This document shows, piece by piece, positions 23,525-34,508 of a DNA stretch of 64,000 nt. Each line of letters opens with the position of its first letter. The first letter of the stretch is position 1. Origin of the DNA: Enterobacter quasihormaechei (lineage in GTDB: Bacteria > Pseudomonadota > Gammaproteobacteria > Enterobacterales > Enterobacteriaceae); the NCBI RefSeq assembly GCF_004331385.1, contig NZ_SJON01000002.1, positions 434,001-498,000 on the forward strand, read 5' to 3'. Below the pieces are notes generated by a model that saw only the letters and a program-made list of their open reading frames with translations, made no database searches and had not been told where the DNA came from. A program made the translations under genes and the position numbers.

Positions 23525-24523
23525 ATGATACGTTTCGCAGTCATCGGTACGAACTGGATCACGCGCCAGTTCGTCGACGCCGCCCACGAAACCGGCAAAT
23601 ATAAGCTCACCGCAGTCTATTCCCGCAGCCTTGAGCAGGCGCAGAGTTTTGCGAATGACTACCTGGTTGAACATCTGTTCACCTCGCTCGATGAGATGGC
23701 GCAAAGCGACGCCATTGACGCGGTCTATATCGCCAGCCCGAATTCTCTGCATTTCCCGCAAACGAAGCTGTTCCTCAGCCACAAAAAGCACGTGATCTGC
23801 GAGAAGCCGCTGGCTTCGAATATTGAGGAAGTGGAAGCCGCCATTCAGCTTGCCCGGGAAAACCAGGTGGTGCTGTTTGAAGCATTCAAAACCGCCAGCC
23901 TGCCGAACTTCCTGCTGTTGCAGCAGTCTCTGCCGAAAATTGGCAAAGTGCGTAAAGCCTTTATCAACTACTGCCAGTATTCCTCGCGCTACCAGCGCTA
24001 TCTGGACGGCGAAAACCCGAATACCTTTAACCCGGCCTTCTCGAATGGCTCAATTATGGATATCGGTTTTTACTGTCTGGCCTCTGCGGTCGCGCTGTGG
24101 GGTGAACCGCACGGCGTGACGGCCACCGCCAGCCTGCTGGAGAGCGGCGTGGATGCCCACGGTATCGTGGTGCTGGACTACGGTGATTTCAGCGTGACGT
24201 TGCAGCACTCGAAGGTCAGCGACTCCGTGCTGCCAAGCGAAATTCAGGGCGAAGACGGCTCGCTGGTGATCGAAAAAATCTCTGAATGCCAGAAGCTCAG
24301 CATCGTCCCGCGCGGCGGAAAAGCGCAGGAGCTGACGCAGCCTCAGCATATTAACACTATGCTTTATGAGGCAGAGGTCTTCGCCCGTCTGGTAGAAGAC
24401 AACGAAGTGAACCACCCTGGGCTGGCGATCAGCCGCACCACGGCGAAGCTGCAAACGGAGATCCGCCGACAGACCGGCGTGGTGTTCCCAGCAGACGGCG
24501 TGAATGTGGAAGCCGTCGCGTAA
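23525..24523 (+). CDS. ygjR: Putative NAD(P)-dependent oxidoreductase (Gfo/Idh/MocA family)
   Basis: A 332-residue protein with an N-terminal Rossmann fold (MIRFAVIGTNWITRQFVDAA) and the family motif CEKPLASN (about 95-102) that holds the catalytic lysine. The C-terminal substrate-binding domain includes NGSIMDIGFYCL. The substrate is not known. It corresponds to E. coli YgjR and stands alone, 70 bases after ygjP; E. coli ygjQ, which lies between, is absent here. Confidence 0.88.
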   Translation: MIRFAVIGTNWITRQFVDAAHETGKYKLTAVYSRSLEQAQSFANDYLVEHLFTSLDEMAQSDAIDAVYIASPNSLHFPQTKLFLSHKKHVICEKPLASNIEEVEAAIQLARENQVVLFEAFKTASLPNFLLLQQSLPKIGKVRKAFINYCQYSSRYQRYLDGENPNTFNPAFSNGSIMDIGFYCLASAVALWGEPHGVTATASLLESGVDAHGIVVLDYGDFSVTLQHSKVSDSVLPSEIQGEDGSLVIEKISECQKLSIVPRGGKAQELTQPQHINTMLYEAEVFARLVEDNEVNHPGLAISRTTAKLQTEIRRQTGVVFPADGVNVEAVA

Positions 24524-24550
24524 AGCTGTGTAATGAAACCGTGCAGAGCA

Positions 24551-24579
24551 TTGACGAAATCGATGGTCTGACATATTTT
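24551..24579 (+). promoter_or_regulatory. Sigma-70 promoter of alx
   Basis: TTGACG, then exactly 17 bases, then TATTTT. The predicted start near 24586 lies just before the riboswitch aptamer, which fits. Confidence 0.7.
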
Positions 24580-24589
24580 GTTACCTGCA

Positions 24590-24705
24590 AAGGGGAGTAA
24601 CTTCTTCGCCGGTGGATCGTCATTACGATGCGTGCAAAACCGCATCCGGTCGCCGGGCAACCTTCATGGTTGTAAGTGAGACCTTGCCGGAAGGCGAGGT
24701 CTATG
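24590..24705 (+). promoter_or_regulatory. yybP-ykoY (Mn2+/pH-responsive) riboswitch of alx
   Basis: The leader carries the conserved start AAGGGGAGTAAC and the conserved end GTAAGTGAGACCTTGCCGGA, with paired arms between (GATGCG/CGCATC, CCGG/CCGG, AACCTTC/GGTT). This is the manganese-sensing yybP-ykoY class, known in E. coli as the alx PRE element. It precedes a strong terminator hairpin. Confidence 0.88.
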
Positions 24706-24716
24706 CATAAAAAGCT

Positions 24717-24757
24717 AACGGCTATCGTCTTCTGACCATAGCCGTTTTTGTTTTTTT
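24717..24757 (+). terminator. Riboswitch expression-platform terminator
   Basis: AACGGCTAT (24717-24725) pairs with ATAGCCGTT (24738-24746) and is followed by TTTG and seven T, ending just before the alx ribosome site. Folding of the aptamer presumably decides between this hairpin and read-through or translation. Confidence 0.8.
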
Positions 24758-24775
24758 ATGTGTAAGGAAAATAGT

Positions 24776-25741
24776 ATGCATTCTGTCGGCACTCCAATGC
24801 TGTGGGGCGGATTCGCGGTAGTCGTGCTCATCATGCTGGCAATCGACCTCTTTTTGCAGGGTCGTCGCGGCGAGCATGGCATGAGCGTCAAGCAAGCTGC
24901 CGTCTGGTCGCTGGTATGGGTATCCCTCTCACTCCTCTTCTGCGCCGTCTTCTGGTGGTACCTGGCCTCAACCGAAGGCCGTGCGGTGGCGGATCCTCAG
25001 GCACTCGCCTTCCTCACCGGCTATCTGATTGAAAAAGCGCTGGCGGTTGATAACGTCTTCGTCTGGCTGATGCTGTTCAGCTATTTTGCCGTGCCTGCGG
25101 CCCTGCAACGCCGCGTGCTGGTCTACGGCGTGCTGGGTGCCATCATCCTGCGTACCATCATGATCTTCGCCGGCAGCTGGCTGATTACCCAGTTCGAATG
25201 GCTGCTGTACGTGTTCGGCGCGTTCCTGCTGTTCACCGGGGTCAAAATGGCCCTGGCGAAAGAAGACGATACCGGTATCGGTGATAAGCCGCTGGTGAAG
25301 TGGATCCGTGGTCATCTGCGCATGACGGACAAGATCGAGAGCGAGCATTTCTTCGTGCGTAAGAACGGCCTGCTGTTCGCCACCCCGCTGCTGCTGGTGC
25401 TGATTCTGGTCGAGCTGAGCGACGTTATCTTTGCGGTGGACAGTATTCCGGCAATCTTCGCGGTCACCACCGACCCGTTCATCGTCCTGACCTCGAACCT
25501 GTTTGCGATCCTCGGCCTGCGTGCGATGTACTTCCTGCTGGCAGGGGCGGCAGAGCGCTTCTCCATGCTGAAGTACGGTCTGTCGGTGATTCTGGTCTTC
25601 ATTGGTATCAAGATGCTGATTGTCGATTTCTACCATATCCCGATCGCCATTTCGCTCGGCGTGGTGTTTGGCATTCTGCTGGTGACGCTGGTTATCAATA
25701 CCTGGGTTAACCGCCAGCACGATAAAAAGCAGCAGGTTTAG
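24776..25741 (+). CDS. alx: TerC-family membrane protein Alx, manganese exporter
   Basis: A 321-residue polytopic inner-membrane protein of the TerC family with about nine membrane segments. The acidic motifs [10 protein letters not shown] and [14 protein letters not shown] probably coordinate metal. Alx is induced at high pH or high Mn2+ through its riboswitch and is reported to export manganese. I place the start at ATG 24776, with AAGGAA six bases before it. The in-frame ATG at 24758 abuts the terminator T-run and has no ribosome site. Confidence 0.93.
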   Translation: MHSVGTPMLWGGFAVVVLIMLAIDLFLQGRRGEHGMSVKQAAVWSLVWVSLSLLFCAVFWWYLASTEGRAVADPQALAFLTGYLIEKALAVDNVFVWLMLFSYFAVPAALQRRVLVYGVLGAIILRTIMIFAGSWLITQFEWLLYVFGAFLLFTGVKMALAKEDDTGIGDKPLVKWIRGHLRMTDKIESEHFFVRKNGLLFATPLLLVLILVELSDVIFAVDSIPAIFAVTTDPFIVLTSNLFAILGLRAMYFLLAGAAERFSMLKYGLSVILVFIGIKMLIVDFYHIPIAISLGVVFGILLVTLVINTWVNRQHDKKQQV

Positions 25742-25747
25742 TGCATA

Positions 25748-25826
25748 TTGCCCGGTGGCGCTGCGCTTACCGGGCCTACACGGACCCAATTCTTAGGCCG
25801 GGTAAGCGTAGCGCCACCCGGCCTTT
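25748..25826. repeat. REP/BIME-type palindromic pair
   Basis: CCCGGTGGCGCTGCGCTTACCGGGCC and, inverted, GGCCGGGTAAGCGTAGCGCCACCCGGCC, just behind alx. The remaining bases to sstT hold its AT-rich promoter area. Confidence 0.82.
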
Positions 25827-25999
25827 CCGTTAATCAATAGTTAAAAAACATGACGCAACACGTAAAATCCAGCATTTTACTCTTCCGCCTTTCCCCGCTT
25901 TCCTTGATACTCAACCAGGCAAACAAATATTTACATCCTGAAATAAATGTGACTTAGAGCACATCCAGGATGGAACACAATTTCACTTAGGAATTTAGT

Positions 26000-27241
26000 A
26001 TGAGCACACAATCTAAGGGCCTGCTTGCGCGTCTGACGCAGGGCAGCCTGGTTAAACAAATCCTGGTAGGGCTGGTTCTGGGTATTCTGCTGGCGCTGGT
26101 GTCAAAACCTGCCGCGGAAGCAACAGGGCTTCTCGGAACGCTTTTCGTGGGCGCGCTGAAGGCCGTTGCGCCGGTGCTGGTACTGATGCTGGTCATGGCT
26201 TCTATCGCCAATCACCAGCACGGACAAAAAACCAACATTCGCCCGATTCTCTTTTTATATCTGCTGGGCACGTTTTCTGCTGCGCTGACCGCAGTGGTCT
26301 TTAGCTTTATCTTCCCCTCCACGCTGCATCTGACCTCTGCGGCGGGCGACGTTACGCCGCCTTCAGGCATTGTGGAAGTGCTGCGCGGCCTGCTGATGAG
26401 CATGGTTTCTAACCCCATTGATGCCCTGCTGAATGCCAACTACATTGGCATCCTGGTGTGGGCGATCGGCCTGGGCTTCGCCCTGCGTCACGGCAACGAA
26501 ACGACGAAAAATCTGGTCAACGACATGTCCAACGCCGTGACCTTTATCGTGAAGGTCGTGATTCGCTTTGCGCCTATCGGTATCTTCGGCCTGGTGTCGT
26601 CTACCCTGGCCACAACCGGCTTTGACGCGCTGTGGGGCTACGCGCAGCTGCTGATGGTGCTGGTCGGCTGCATGCTGCTGGTGGCGCTGGTGATCAACCC
26701 GCTGCTGGTGTTCTGGCAGATCCGCCGTAACCCGTATCCACTGGTGCTCACCTGCCTGCGCGAGAGCGGCGTATACGCCTTCTTTACCCGCAGCTCGGCG
26801 GCAAACATTCCGGTCAACATGGCGCTGGCGGAGAAGCTGAACCTGGATCGCGATACCTATTCGGTTTCAATTCCACTGGGTGCAACCGTGAACATGGCGG
26901 GTGCGGCGATCACCATCACCGTGCTGACGCTGGCGGCCGTGCATACGCTGGGTATTCCGGTCGATCTGCCAACTGCCCTGCTGCTGAGCGTGGTGGCATC
27001 GCTGTGCGCCTGTGGCGCCTCCGGCGTGGCGGGCGGCTCGCTGCTGCTGATCCCGCTGGCGTGCAATATGTTCGGTATCCCGAACGAGATTGCCATGCAG
27101 GTGGTCGCGGTCGGCTTTATTATCGGCGTATTGCAGGATTCCTGCGAAACGGCGCTGAACTCCTCTACCGACGTGCTGTTCACCGCTGCGGCCTGTCAGG
27201 CGGAAGATGCGCGTTTAGCGAAGAATGCCCTGCGAGGTTAA
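26000..27241 (+). CDS. sstT: Serine/threonine:sodium symporter
   Basis: A 413-residue dicarboxylate/amino-acid:cation symporter (DAACS) family protein with eight or more membrane helices. The two re-entrant hairpin regions are seen in [15 protein letters not shown] and [13 protein letters not shown], together with the Na+-site stretch [13 protein letters not shown]. Length equals E. coli SstT (414). It imports L-serine and L-threonine with sodium. ATG 26000 follows TAGGAATTTAGT. Confidence 0.95.
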   Translation: MSTQSKGLLARLTQGSLVKQILVGLVLGILLALVSKPAAEATGLLGTLFVGALKAVAPVLVLMLVMASIANHQHGQKTNIRPILFLYLLGTFSAALTAVVFSFIFPSTLHLTSAAGDVTPPSGIVEVLRGLLMSMVSNPIDALLNANYIGILVWAIGLGFALRHGNETTKNLVNDMSNAVTFIVKVVIRFAPIGIFGLVSSTLATTGFDALWGYAQLLMVLVGCMLLVALVINPLLVFWQIRRNPYPLVLTCLRESGVYAFFTRSSAANIPVNMALAEKLNLDRDTYSVSIPLGATVNMAGAAITITVLTLAAVHTLGIPVDLPTALLLSVVASLCACGASGVAGGSLLLIPLACNMFGIPNEIAMQVVAVGFIIGVLQDSCETALNSSTDVLFTAAACQAEDARLAKNALRG

Positions 27242-27246
27242 AAAGA

Positions 27247-27321
27247 AAAGCCCGGTGGCGACTACGCCTTACCGGGCCTACAGAATATCGTAGGTCGGGT
27301 AAGCGTTAGCGCCACCCGACA
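27247..27321. repeat. REP/BIME-type palindromic pair
   Basis: AGCCCGGTGGCGACTACGCCTTACCGGGCC and inverted GTCGGGTAAGCGTTAGCGCCACCCGAC fill the gap between the convergent sstT and uxaA genes. Confidence 0.82.
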
Positions 27322-27327
27322 TAACGC

Positions 27328-28815
27328 TTACAGCGTCACACCACTCTTAAAGAGCGCCAGCTCGCGGAAGTCGTTCTTCTCGTTACAGGTTTGCTTGCCG
27401 CTGGCGATTTCCACGATGACATCAACAAATTCATCGAGCAGCTGCGGCATCGCCTTGCCGTGGATCAGCTGGCCCGCGTCAAAGTCGATCCAGTGTTTTT
27501 TCTTCGCCGCCAGTTCGCTGTTGGTGGCGATTTTCACCGTCGGCACAAATCCGCCGTACGGCGTACCGCGCCCGGTACTGAACAGCACCATGTGGCAGCC
27601 CGCCCCCGCCAGCGCACTGGTGGCGACCGCGTCGTTACCCGGCGCGCTCAGCAGGTTCAGACCATGGGTTTTCAGCCGTTCGCCGTAGCGCAGCACATCC
27701 ACCACCTGGCTGGCCCCGGCTTTCTGAGTGCAGCCGAGAGATTTCTCTTCCAGCGTGGTGATGCCCCCCGCTTTGTTACCCGGCGACGGATTCTCATAAA
27801 TCGGCTGGTTATGGGCGATGAAGTACTGCTTGAAGTCGTTGACCATGGTGACAGTCTTCTCAAACGTCTCTTCATCGCGGCAGTGGCTCATCAGAATGCG
27901 CTCCGCGCCAAACATCTCCGGCACTTCGGTCAGCACCGTGGTGCCGCCGTTGGCAATCACGTAATCCGAGAAGCGGCCCAGCATTGGGTTAGCCGTGATG
28001 CCGGAAAGACCGTCAGATCCGCCGCACTCCAGGCCAAACTTCAGCTCGCTCAGCTTGCCCGGCTCGCGCCTGTCGTGGCGCATCACCTCATACAGCTGAT
28101 GCAGCTGTTCAACGCCCGCTTCTACTTCGTCATCCTGGTGCTGACACACCATAAAGTGCACGCGCGCAGGGTCAAATTCGCCCAGCGTGTCGCGGAAGGC
28201 ATCCACCTGGTTGTTCTCGCAGCCCAGGCCGATCACCAGCACCGCGCCCGCATTCGGGTGGCGCACCATGTTTTGCAGCATGGTGCGGGTGTTGATGTGG
28301 TCGTCACCCAGTTGCGAACAGCCGTAGGTGTGGCTGAACAGGTGCACGCCGTCGGTGCCTTCAGCATCGTTGGTCTCTTTCAGGAAGCGCGTCTGGATTT
28401 GACGCGCGATCCCGTTCACGCAGCCGACGGTCGGAAGGATCCACAGCTCATTGCGGATCCCCACCTCGCCGCTGGCGCGGCGGTAGATCTGCACCTCACG
28501 ATCGGCCGCCTGTTCTTCTTCTGGCTGGAAGTCAGGTTGATAGCTGTACTCGTCCAGATCGCTGAGATTGGTGCGGGTATTGTGCGAATGAATATATTCA
28601 CCCGGTGCAATATCCGCCAGCGCATGACCGATGGGCAAACCGTACTTCACCACGTTCTCCCCTTTCGCGATGGGGATCAGGGCAAACTTATGTCCACGTC
28701 CAATGGCCTGGCGTAACGTTACCGACTGGTTGTCGAAGGTCACTTCCGTCCCTTCGGCTAAATCTGCCAGCGCGACGGCAACGTTATCCAGCGAATGGAT
28801 TTTGATGTATTGCAT
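27328..28815 (-). CDS. uxaA: Altronate dehydratase
   Basis: A 495-residue enzyme removing water from D-altronate to give 2-dehydro-3-deoxy-D-gluconate, in galacturonate catabolism. It has the small N-terminal SAF domain (about 1-95) and the UxaA/GarD catalytic part, with conserved THTYGCSQLGDDH, GLGCENNQVDAF, ECGGSDGLSGITANP and [16 protein letters not shown]. Length as in E. coli. It is cotranscribed behind uxaC (16 bases apart) and is a paralogue of garD in this window. Confidence 0.95.
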   Translation of the reverse strand: MQYIKIHSLDNVAVALADLAEGTEVTFDNQSVTLRQAIGRGHKFALIPIAKGENVVKYGLPIGHALADIAPGEYIHSHNTRTNLSDLDEYSYQPDFQPEEEQAADREVQIYRRASGEVGIRNELWILPTVGCVNGIARQIQTRFLKETNDAEGTDGVHLFSHTYGCSQLGDDHINTRTMLQNMVRHPNAGAVLVIGLGCENNQVDAFRDTLGEFDPARVHFMVCQHQDDEVEAGVEQLHQLYEVMRHDRREPGKLSELKFGLECGGSDGLSGITANPMLGRFSDYVIANGGTTVLTEVPEMFGAERILMSHCRDEETFEKTVTMVNDFKQYFIAHNQPIYENPSPGNKAGGITTLEEKSLGCTQKAGASQVVDVLRYGERLKTHGLNLLSAPGNDAVATSALAGAGCHMVLFSTGRGTPYGGFVPTVKIATNSELAAKKKHWIDFDAGQLIHGKAMPQLLDEFVDVIVEIASGKQTCNEKNDFRELALFKSGVTL

Positions 28816-28831
28816 ATCAACCTCAAACGGC

Positions 28832-30340
<1,509 letters not shown>

Positions 30341-30453
30341 TTAGATCAATAAACGTCGACAAATAAATTACCCTCAAAGGGGTAAACCCTCCTGCAAGCC
30401 GCGCCATATCTGGCTTTGCGCGCGTCGCTTAATGACCACACAAAGATTCACAC

Positions 30454-30475
30454 TTTTGTGATGTCACTCACCTTT
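30454..30475. promoter_or_regulatory. CRP site of the uxaCA-exuT region
   Basis: TTTTGTGATGTCACTCACCTTT carries TGTGA-N6-TCACC, nine of ten core matches. Its centre is about 61.5 bases before the start predicted from the TATAAG -10 at 30515-30520, the classical class I distance for activation of exuT. Confidence 0.65.
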
Positions 30476-30477
30476 TA

Positions 30478-30494
30478 AAGTTGTATGACAAGTT
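30478..30494. promoter_or_regulatory. ExuR operator at exuT
   Basis: AAGTTGTATGACAAGTT contains the perfect GntR-type palindrome TTGT-ATG-ACAA. It would cover about -48 to -32 of the predicted exuT promoter, that is, overlap its -35 region, as expected for repression. Confidence 0.65.
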
Positions 30495-30526
30495 ATCTTT
30501 TCGCCGTCGCAAACTATAAGCCGACG

Positions 30527-30719
30527 GAATGCATTACCGATGTTTGATACATCGGATTTAACGGTACGGAAGCCGACTTAGCACGATTATTTATGGCAAG
30601 GTTCGGGCCGTTCCGGGACAGGTTCCCGGTTACGCCCCTCCCGTTACAGAACAGCTCCCGGCAACGGTTGAGTTGTTGCCGTGTCCCGACACGGAAATAA
30701 CATAACGATGAGGTTTTAC
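30527..30719 (+). promoter_or_regulatory. Long structured 5' leader of exuT
   Basis: Roughly 190 bases lie between the predicted transcription start and exuT. They hold several GC-rich self-complementary stretches: CCGTTCCGGGA/TTCCCGG near 30609-30630, CGGCAAC/GTTGCCG at about 30659-30681 and CCGTGT/ACACGG at about 30679-30694. The last lies about 25 bases before the start codon. No known riboswitch is recognised. Confidence 0.45.
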
Positions 30720-32018
30720 ATGCGTAAAATTAAAGGGTTACGTTGGTACATGATTGCACTGGTGACGCTCGGCACCGTGCTGGGCTACCTGACACGTAAC
30801 ACCGTGGCAGCAGCGGCGCCAACGTTGATGGAAGAGTTGCATATCTCCACGCAGCAATACTCTTACATCATTGCGGCCTATTCTGCCGCTTACACCGTAA
30901 TGCAGCCTGTTGCAGGTTATGTTCTTGATATTCTGGGTACAAAAATTGGTTATGCCTTCTTCGCCGTTGCCTGGGCCGTGTTCTGCGGCGCGACCGCACT
31001 GGCAGGCAGCTGGGGCGGTCTGGCGCTGGCGCGTGGCGCGGTAGGTGCCGCCGAAGCGGCGATGATCCCCGCAGGTCTGAAAGCCAGCTCTGAGTGGTTC
31101 CCGGCAAAAGAGCGTTCCATCGCGGTGGGTTACTTCAACGTGGGTTCATCCATCGGGGCGATGATTGCGCCGCCGCTCGTGGTGTGGGCTATCGTGATGC
31201 ACAGCTGGCAGATGGCGTTCATCATTTCCGGGGTGCTGAGCTTCGCCTGGGCCATGGCGTGGCTGATCTTCTACAAGCACCCGCGCGACCAGAAAAAGCT
31301 GTCTACCGAAGAACGCGACTACATCATTAACGGCCAGGAATCTCAGCATCAGACCGATAACGGCAAAAAGATGTCTGTCTGGCAGATCCTGGGTACCCGT
31401 CAGTTCTGGGGTATCGCCCTGCCACGCTTCCTGGCAGAGCCGGCCTGGGGTACGTTCAACGCCTGGATCCCGCTGTTCATGTTTAAAGTTTACGGCTTTA
31501 ACCTGAAAGAGATCGCGATGTTCGCCTGGATGCCAATGCTGTTTGCTGACCTGGGCTGTATCGTCGGCGGCTACCTGCCACCGCTGTTCCAGCGCTGGTT
31601 TGGCGTGAACCTGATTGTCTCCCGTAAGATGGTGGTGACCATGGGCGCGCTGCTGATGATCGGCCCGGGTATGATCGGCCTGTTCACCAGCCCTTACGTG
31701 GCTATCGCGCTGCTGTGTATCGGGGGCTTTGCTCACCAGTCCCTGTCTGGCGCGCTGATTACGCTCTCTTCCGACGTGTTTGGCCGTAACGAAGTGGCCA
31801 CCGCCAACGGCCTGACCGGTATGGCCGCCTGGACAGCGAGCACGATGTTCGCCCTGGTGGTCGGCGCGCTGGCGGATACCATCGGCTTCAGCCCGCTGTT
31901 CGCGGTACTGGCTATCTTCGACCTGCTGGGTGCGGTGGTTATCTGGACGGTGCTGAAAAGCAAATCCGCCGACGAGCTGGCGAAAGAGTCCCTTGGGGGA
32001 CCGGCGACGCAGAGTTAG
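30720..32018 (+). CDS. exuT: Hexuronate transporter ExuT
   Basis: A 432-residue major facilitator superfamily permease (anion:cation symporter group) for galacturonate and glucuronate. Twelve membrane helices are readable, with the family signature GYVLDILGTKIGYAFFAVAW between helices 2 and 3 and PAKERSIAVGYFNVGSSIGAM. ATG 30720, with GATGAGG upstream, gives the E. coli ExuT start MRKIKGLRWYM. It is divergent from uxaCA, with exuR downstream. Confidence 0.95.
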   Translation: MRKIKGLRWYMIALVTLGTVLGYLTRNTVAAAAPTLMEELHISTQQYSYIIAAYSAAYTVMQPVAGYVLDILGTKIGYAFFAVAWAVFCGATALAGSWGGLALARGAVGAAEAAMIPAGLKASSEWFPAKERSIAVGYFNVGSSIGAMIAPPLVVWAIVMHSWQMAFIISGVLSFAWAMAWLIFYKHPRDQKKLSTEERDYIINGQESQHQTDNGKKMSVWQILGTRQFWGIALPRFLAEPAWGTFNAWIPLFMFKVYGFNLKEIAMFAWMPMLFADLGCIVGGYLPPLFQRWFGVNLIVSRKMVVTMGALLMIGPGMIGLFTSPYVAIALLCIGGFAHQSLSGALITLSSDVFGRNEVATANGLTGMAAWTASTMFALVVGALADTIGFSPLFAVLAIFDLLGAVVIWTVLKSKSADELAKESLGGPATQS

Positions 32019-32027
32019 CGTTGTTGT

Positions 32028-32097
32028 GCCGGGTGGCGCTACGCTTACCCGGCCTACAAAACCCGTAGGCCCGTGCAAGCGAAGCGCCGCCGGGCAT
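32028..32097. repeat. REP/BIME-type palindromic pair
   Basis: GCCGGGTGGCGCTACGCTTACCCGGCC followed by GTAGGCCCGTGCAAGCGAAGCGCCGCCGGGC, just behind exuT. Confidence 0.82.
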
Positions 32098-32101
32098 TTA
32101 A

Positions 32102-32125
32102 AGGCCGCTGAGTAGCGGCTTTTTT
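32102..32125 (+). terminator. Terminator of exuT
   Basis: GCCGCT-GAGT-AGCGGC followed by six T, directly behind the REP pair and 75 bases before exuR, so exuR probably has its own promoter. Confidence 0.8.
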
Positions 32126-32198
32126 AATGGCGAAATCTGGAGACTGGCACGCAAAAGTGGTATAACAAATCAATCGCCGTACCCTGCCTGGAGCGCAT

Positions 32199-32975
32199 AT
32201 GGAAATCACCGAATCACGTCGTTTATATCAACAACTTGCCGCCGAGCTGAAAGATCGCATCGAGCAAGGTGTCTATCTTGTCGGTGATAAACTGCCCGCC
32301 GAGCGTTTCATTGCGGATGAAAAAAGCGTCAGCCGCACCGTGGTACGCGAAGCCATCATCATGCTGGAAGTGGAAGGCTACGTTGAGGTTCGCAAAGGTT
32401 CCGGCATTCACGTGATTTCCAACCAGGCCAAACACTCCCCCGCCCCGGACGAAAGCCTGGAATTTGCCAGCTACGGCCCGTTTGAGCTTCTCCAGGCTCG
32501 CCAGCTTATCGAAAGCAACATTGCGGAATTTGCGGCGACGCAGGTGACCAAGCAGGACATCATGAAGCTGATGGAAATTCAGGACCACGCGCGTAAAGAA
32601 AAATGCTTCCGCGATTCCGAATGGGACCTGCAATTCCACGTCCAGGTTGCCCTTGCGACTCAGAACACGGCGCTGGCGGCAATCGTTGAAAAAATGTGGA
32701 CTCAGCGCGTTCACAACCCGTACTGGAAGAAATTGCACGATCACATTGATTCCCGCACGGTAGACAACTGGTGTGACGATCACGACCAGATCCTCAAGGC
32801 GCTGATTCGTAAGGATCCGCATGCGGCAAAACTGGCGATGTGGCAGCATCTGGAGAACACCAAACAGATGCTGTTTAATGAAACCAGCGATGACTTCGAA
32901 TTTAACGCTGACCGCTATCTTTTTGCCGATAATCCGGTGGTTCACCTCGATACTGCGACCAATCTCGCAAAATAA
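32199..32975 (+). CDS. exuR: Hexuronate regulon repressor ExuR
   Basis: A 258-residue GntR/FadR-type regulator with the E. coli length. It has a winged helix at the N-terminus ([33 protein letters not shown], here about 32-64) and the all-helical FCD effector domain behind it. It represses uxaCA and exuT in the absence of hexuronates. ATG 32199 follows GGAGCGCAT. Confidence 0.94.
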   Translation: MEITESRRLYQQLAAELKDRIEQGVYLVGDKLPAERFIADEKSVSRTVVREAIIMLEVEGYVEVRKGSGIHVISNQAKHSPAPDESLEFASYGPFELLQARQLIESNIAEFAATQVTKQDIMKLMEIQDHARKEKCFRDSEWDLQFHVQVALATQNTALAAIVEKMWTQRVHNPYWKKLHDHIDSRTVDNWCDDHDQILKALIRKDPHAAKLAMWQHLENTKQMLFNETSDDFEFNADRYLFADNPVVHLDTATNLAK

Positions 32976-33316
32976 GCCTTCGTACTGCCGGCAGGCGCAC
33001 CGCCGCGCCCTCCGGCCAGACAGGGTAAGAAAACCTCTATAGTGTCAGCCTTTGTAAAATCTCTCGCTCCCCTCCGTGGCTTACGCCAAAATCGTGTTTC
33101 CCCTCAAATTCTGTGACGCAGAACGTCGGGCTTTGTTACAATTGGATTCACTTCGTTATTTTGTAAGTTAGTGCTTGCTAACCAGCCAATTAACAGGGAA
33201 CAGTGTTGGCCACACCTCAATGTGTCCGCGAGCGACCATAATGAAATCATAACAATGTCGCCGTGCTGTTTTCCCGAATGACAGGCGTGACGTTAACCGA
33301 TTTCCAGGAACACTGA
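32976..33316 (+). promoter_or_regulatory. Intergenic region with candidate yqjA promoter
   Basis: About 340 bases without a gene. TTGTTA (33133-33138), 17 bases, then TTATTT (33156-33161) is a plausible sigma-70 promoter for yqjA-mzrA, leaving a leader of about 150 bases. E. coli yqjA-mzrA belongs to the CpxR regulon; GTAAGTTAGTGCTTGCTAA near 33162 could relate to that but is not a clear CpxR box. I see nothing else here. Confidence 0.4.
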
Positions 33317-33979
33317 ATGGAACTTTTGACCCAACTACTGAATGCCCTCTGGGCTCAGGATTTCGAAACGCTGGCCAACCCATCCATGATTGGCATGCTC
33401 TACTTTGTGTTATTTATGATCCTGTTCCTTGAGAACGGCCTGCTGCCTGCCGCCTTTTTACCGGGCGACAGCCTGCTGGTGCTGGTTGGGGTGCTCTGTG
33501 CAAAAGGGGCGATGGCTTTCCCGCAAACGGTCTTGCTTTTGACCATTGCCGCCAGCCTGGGTTGCTGGGTGAGTTATATTCAGGGGCGATGGCTGGGCAA
33601 CACGCGGATCGTCCAGAACTGGCTTTCGCATCTTCCGGCACATTACCACCAGCGAGCCCACCACCTGTTCCATAAGCACGGGCTTTCCGCCTTGCTGATC
33701 GGCCGCTTTATCGCCTTTGTACGCACCCTGCTGCCCACCATCGCGGGCCTGTCTGGCCTCAGCAGCGCGCGCTTCCAGTTCTTTAACTGGATGAGCGGCT
33801 TGCTGTGGGTTCTGATCCTGACCACGCTCGGCTACGCGCTCGGGAAAACCCCGGTCTTTATGAAGTATGAAGACCAGCTGATGTCTTGCCTGATGCTGCT
33901 GCCGGTCGTTCTGCTGGTGTTTGGCCTGGTCGGTTCACTGGTTGTACTGTGGAAGAAGAAATACGGAGCCAGGGGTTAA
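33317..33979 (+). CDS. yqjA: DedA-family inner membrane protein YqjA
   Basis: A 220-residue DedA/SNARE-associated membrane protein, same length as E. coli YqjA. It has the family core: [22 protein letters not shown] early, then [20 protein letters not shown] (around 129-148), whose arginines are essential in E. coli, and four to five membrane segments. DedA proteins support proton-motive-force-dependent drug and alkali resistance and probably lipid-carrier handling. Two bases separate it from mzrA. Confidence 0.93.
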   Translation: MELLTQLLNALWAQDFETLANPSMIGMLYFVLFMILFLENGLLPAAFLPGDSLLVLVGVLCAKGAMAFPQTVLLLTIAASLGCWVSYIQGRWLGNTRIVQNWLSHLPAHYHQRAHHLFHKHGLSALLIGRFIAFVRTLLPTIAGLSGLSSARFQFFNWMSGLLWVLILTTLGYALGKTPVFMKYEDQLMSCLMLLPVVLLVFGLVGSLVVLWKKKYGARG

Positions 33980-33981
33980 CG

Positions 33982-34365
33982 ATGGTTATCTCCCCGCTTG
34001 CCTTGCGTCGTTTCTCTTACGCCATCGTTGCGCTGATGATGTTCAGCGCCCTCATTCTGCTGTGGTCTGCGCTACAGCATCAGGAGTCGACGCTGGCTAT
34101 CCGTCCGGTGAATCAAGGAACCAGCGTGCCGGATGGTTTTTCCATCTGGCATCATCTGGATGCAAACGGGATCCGCTTTAAGAGCATCACGCCGCAAGAC
34201 GATGTTCTGCTGATAAAGTTCGACTCCAGTGCGCAAAGCGCCGCGGCGAAAGCGGTGCTGGACCGAACGCTGCCGCAGGGTTACATCATCGCGCAACAGG
34301 ATGATGACAGCCACGTCGCCTCTTGGATGTCACGGCTACGCGACACGTCGCATCGATTTGGTTAA
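33982..34365 (+). CDS. mzrA: EnvZ/OmpR modulator MzrA
   Basis: A 127-residue single-pass inner-membrane protein: a membrane segment at about 10-30 (FSYAIVALMMFSALILLWSA) and a periplasmic domain. MzrA binds EnvZ and links the CpxA and EnvZ/OmpR systems. I use ATG 33982, two bases after the yqjA stop; an overlapping longer frame from 33886 lies inside yqjA and is not the family start. Confidence 0.9.
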   Translation: MVISPLALRRFSYAIVALMMFSALILLWSALQHQESTLAIRPVNQGTSVPDGFSIWHHLDANGIRFKSITPQDDVLLIKFDSSAQSAAAKAVLDRTLPQGYIIAQQDDDSHVASWMSRLRDTSHRFG

Positions 34366-34508
34366 CGACTAATATTCCGAATATTTTCACCTACTTTGGT
34401 GAAACTCCCGTTTACTTACTATGCTTAAGTACGCGGAGCACCCCTCAGATGTTCTCCGCAAAGTTCTGGAACACGGCTTACGCCGTAACACAATGGAAGG
34501 TTTCTATA

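Noticed and set aside
27391..28716. 441-codon open frame antisense to uxaA
   Set aside because: It mirrors uxaA codon structure in GC-rich DNA, has no recognisable domain and low-complexity His/Ala/Arg composition.
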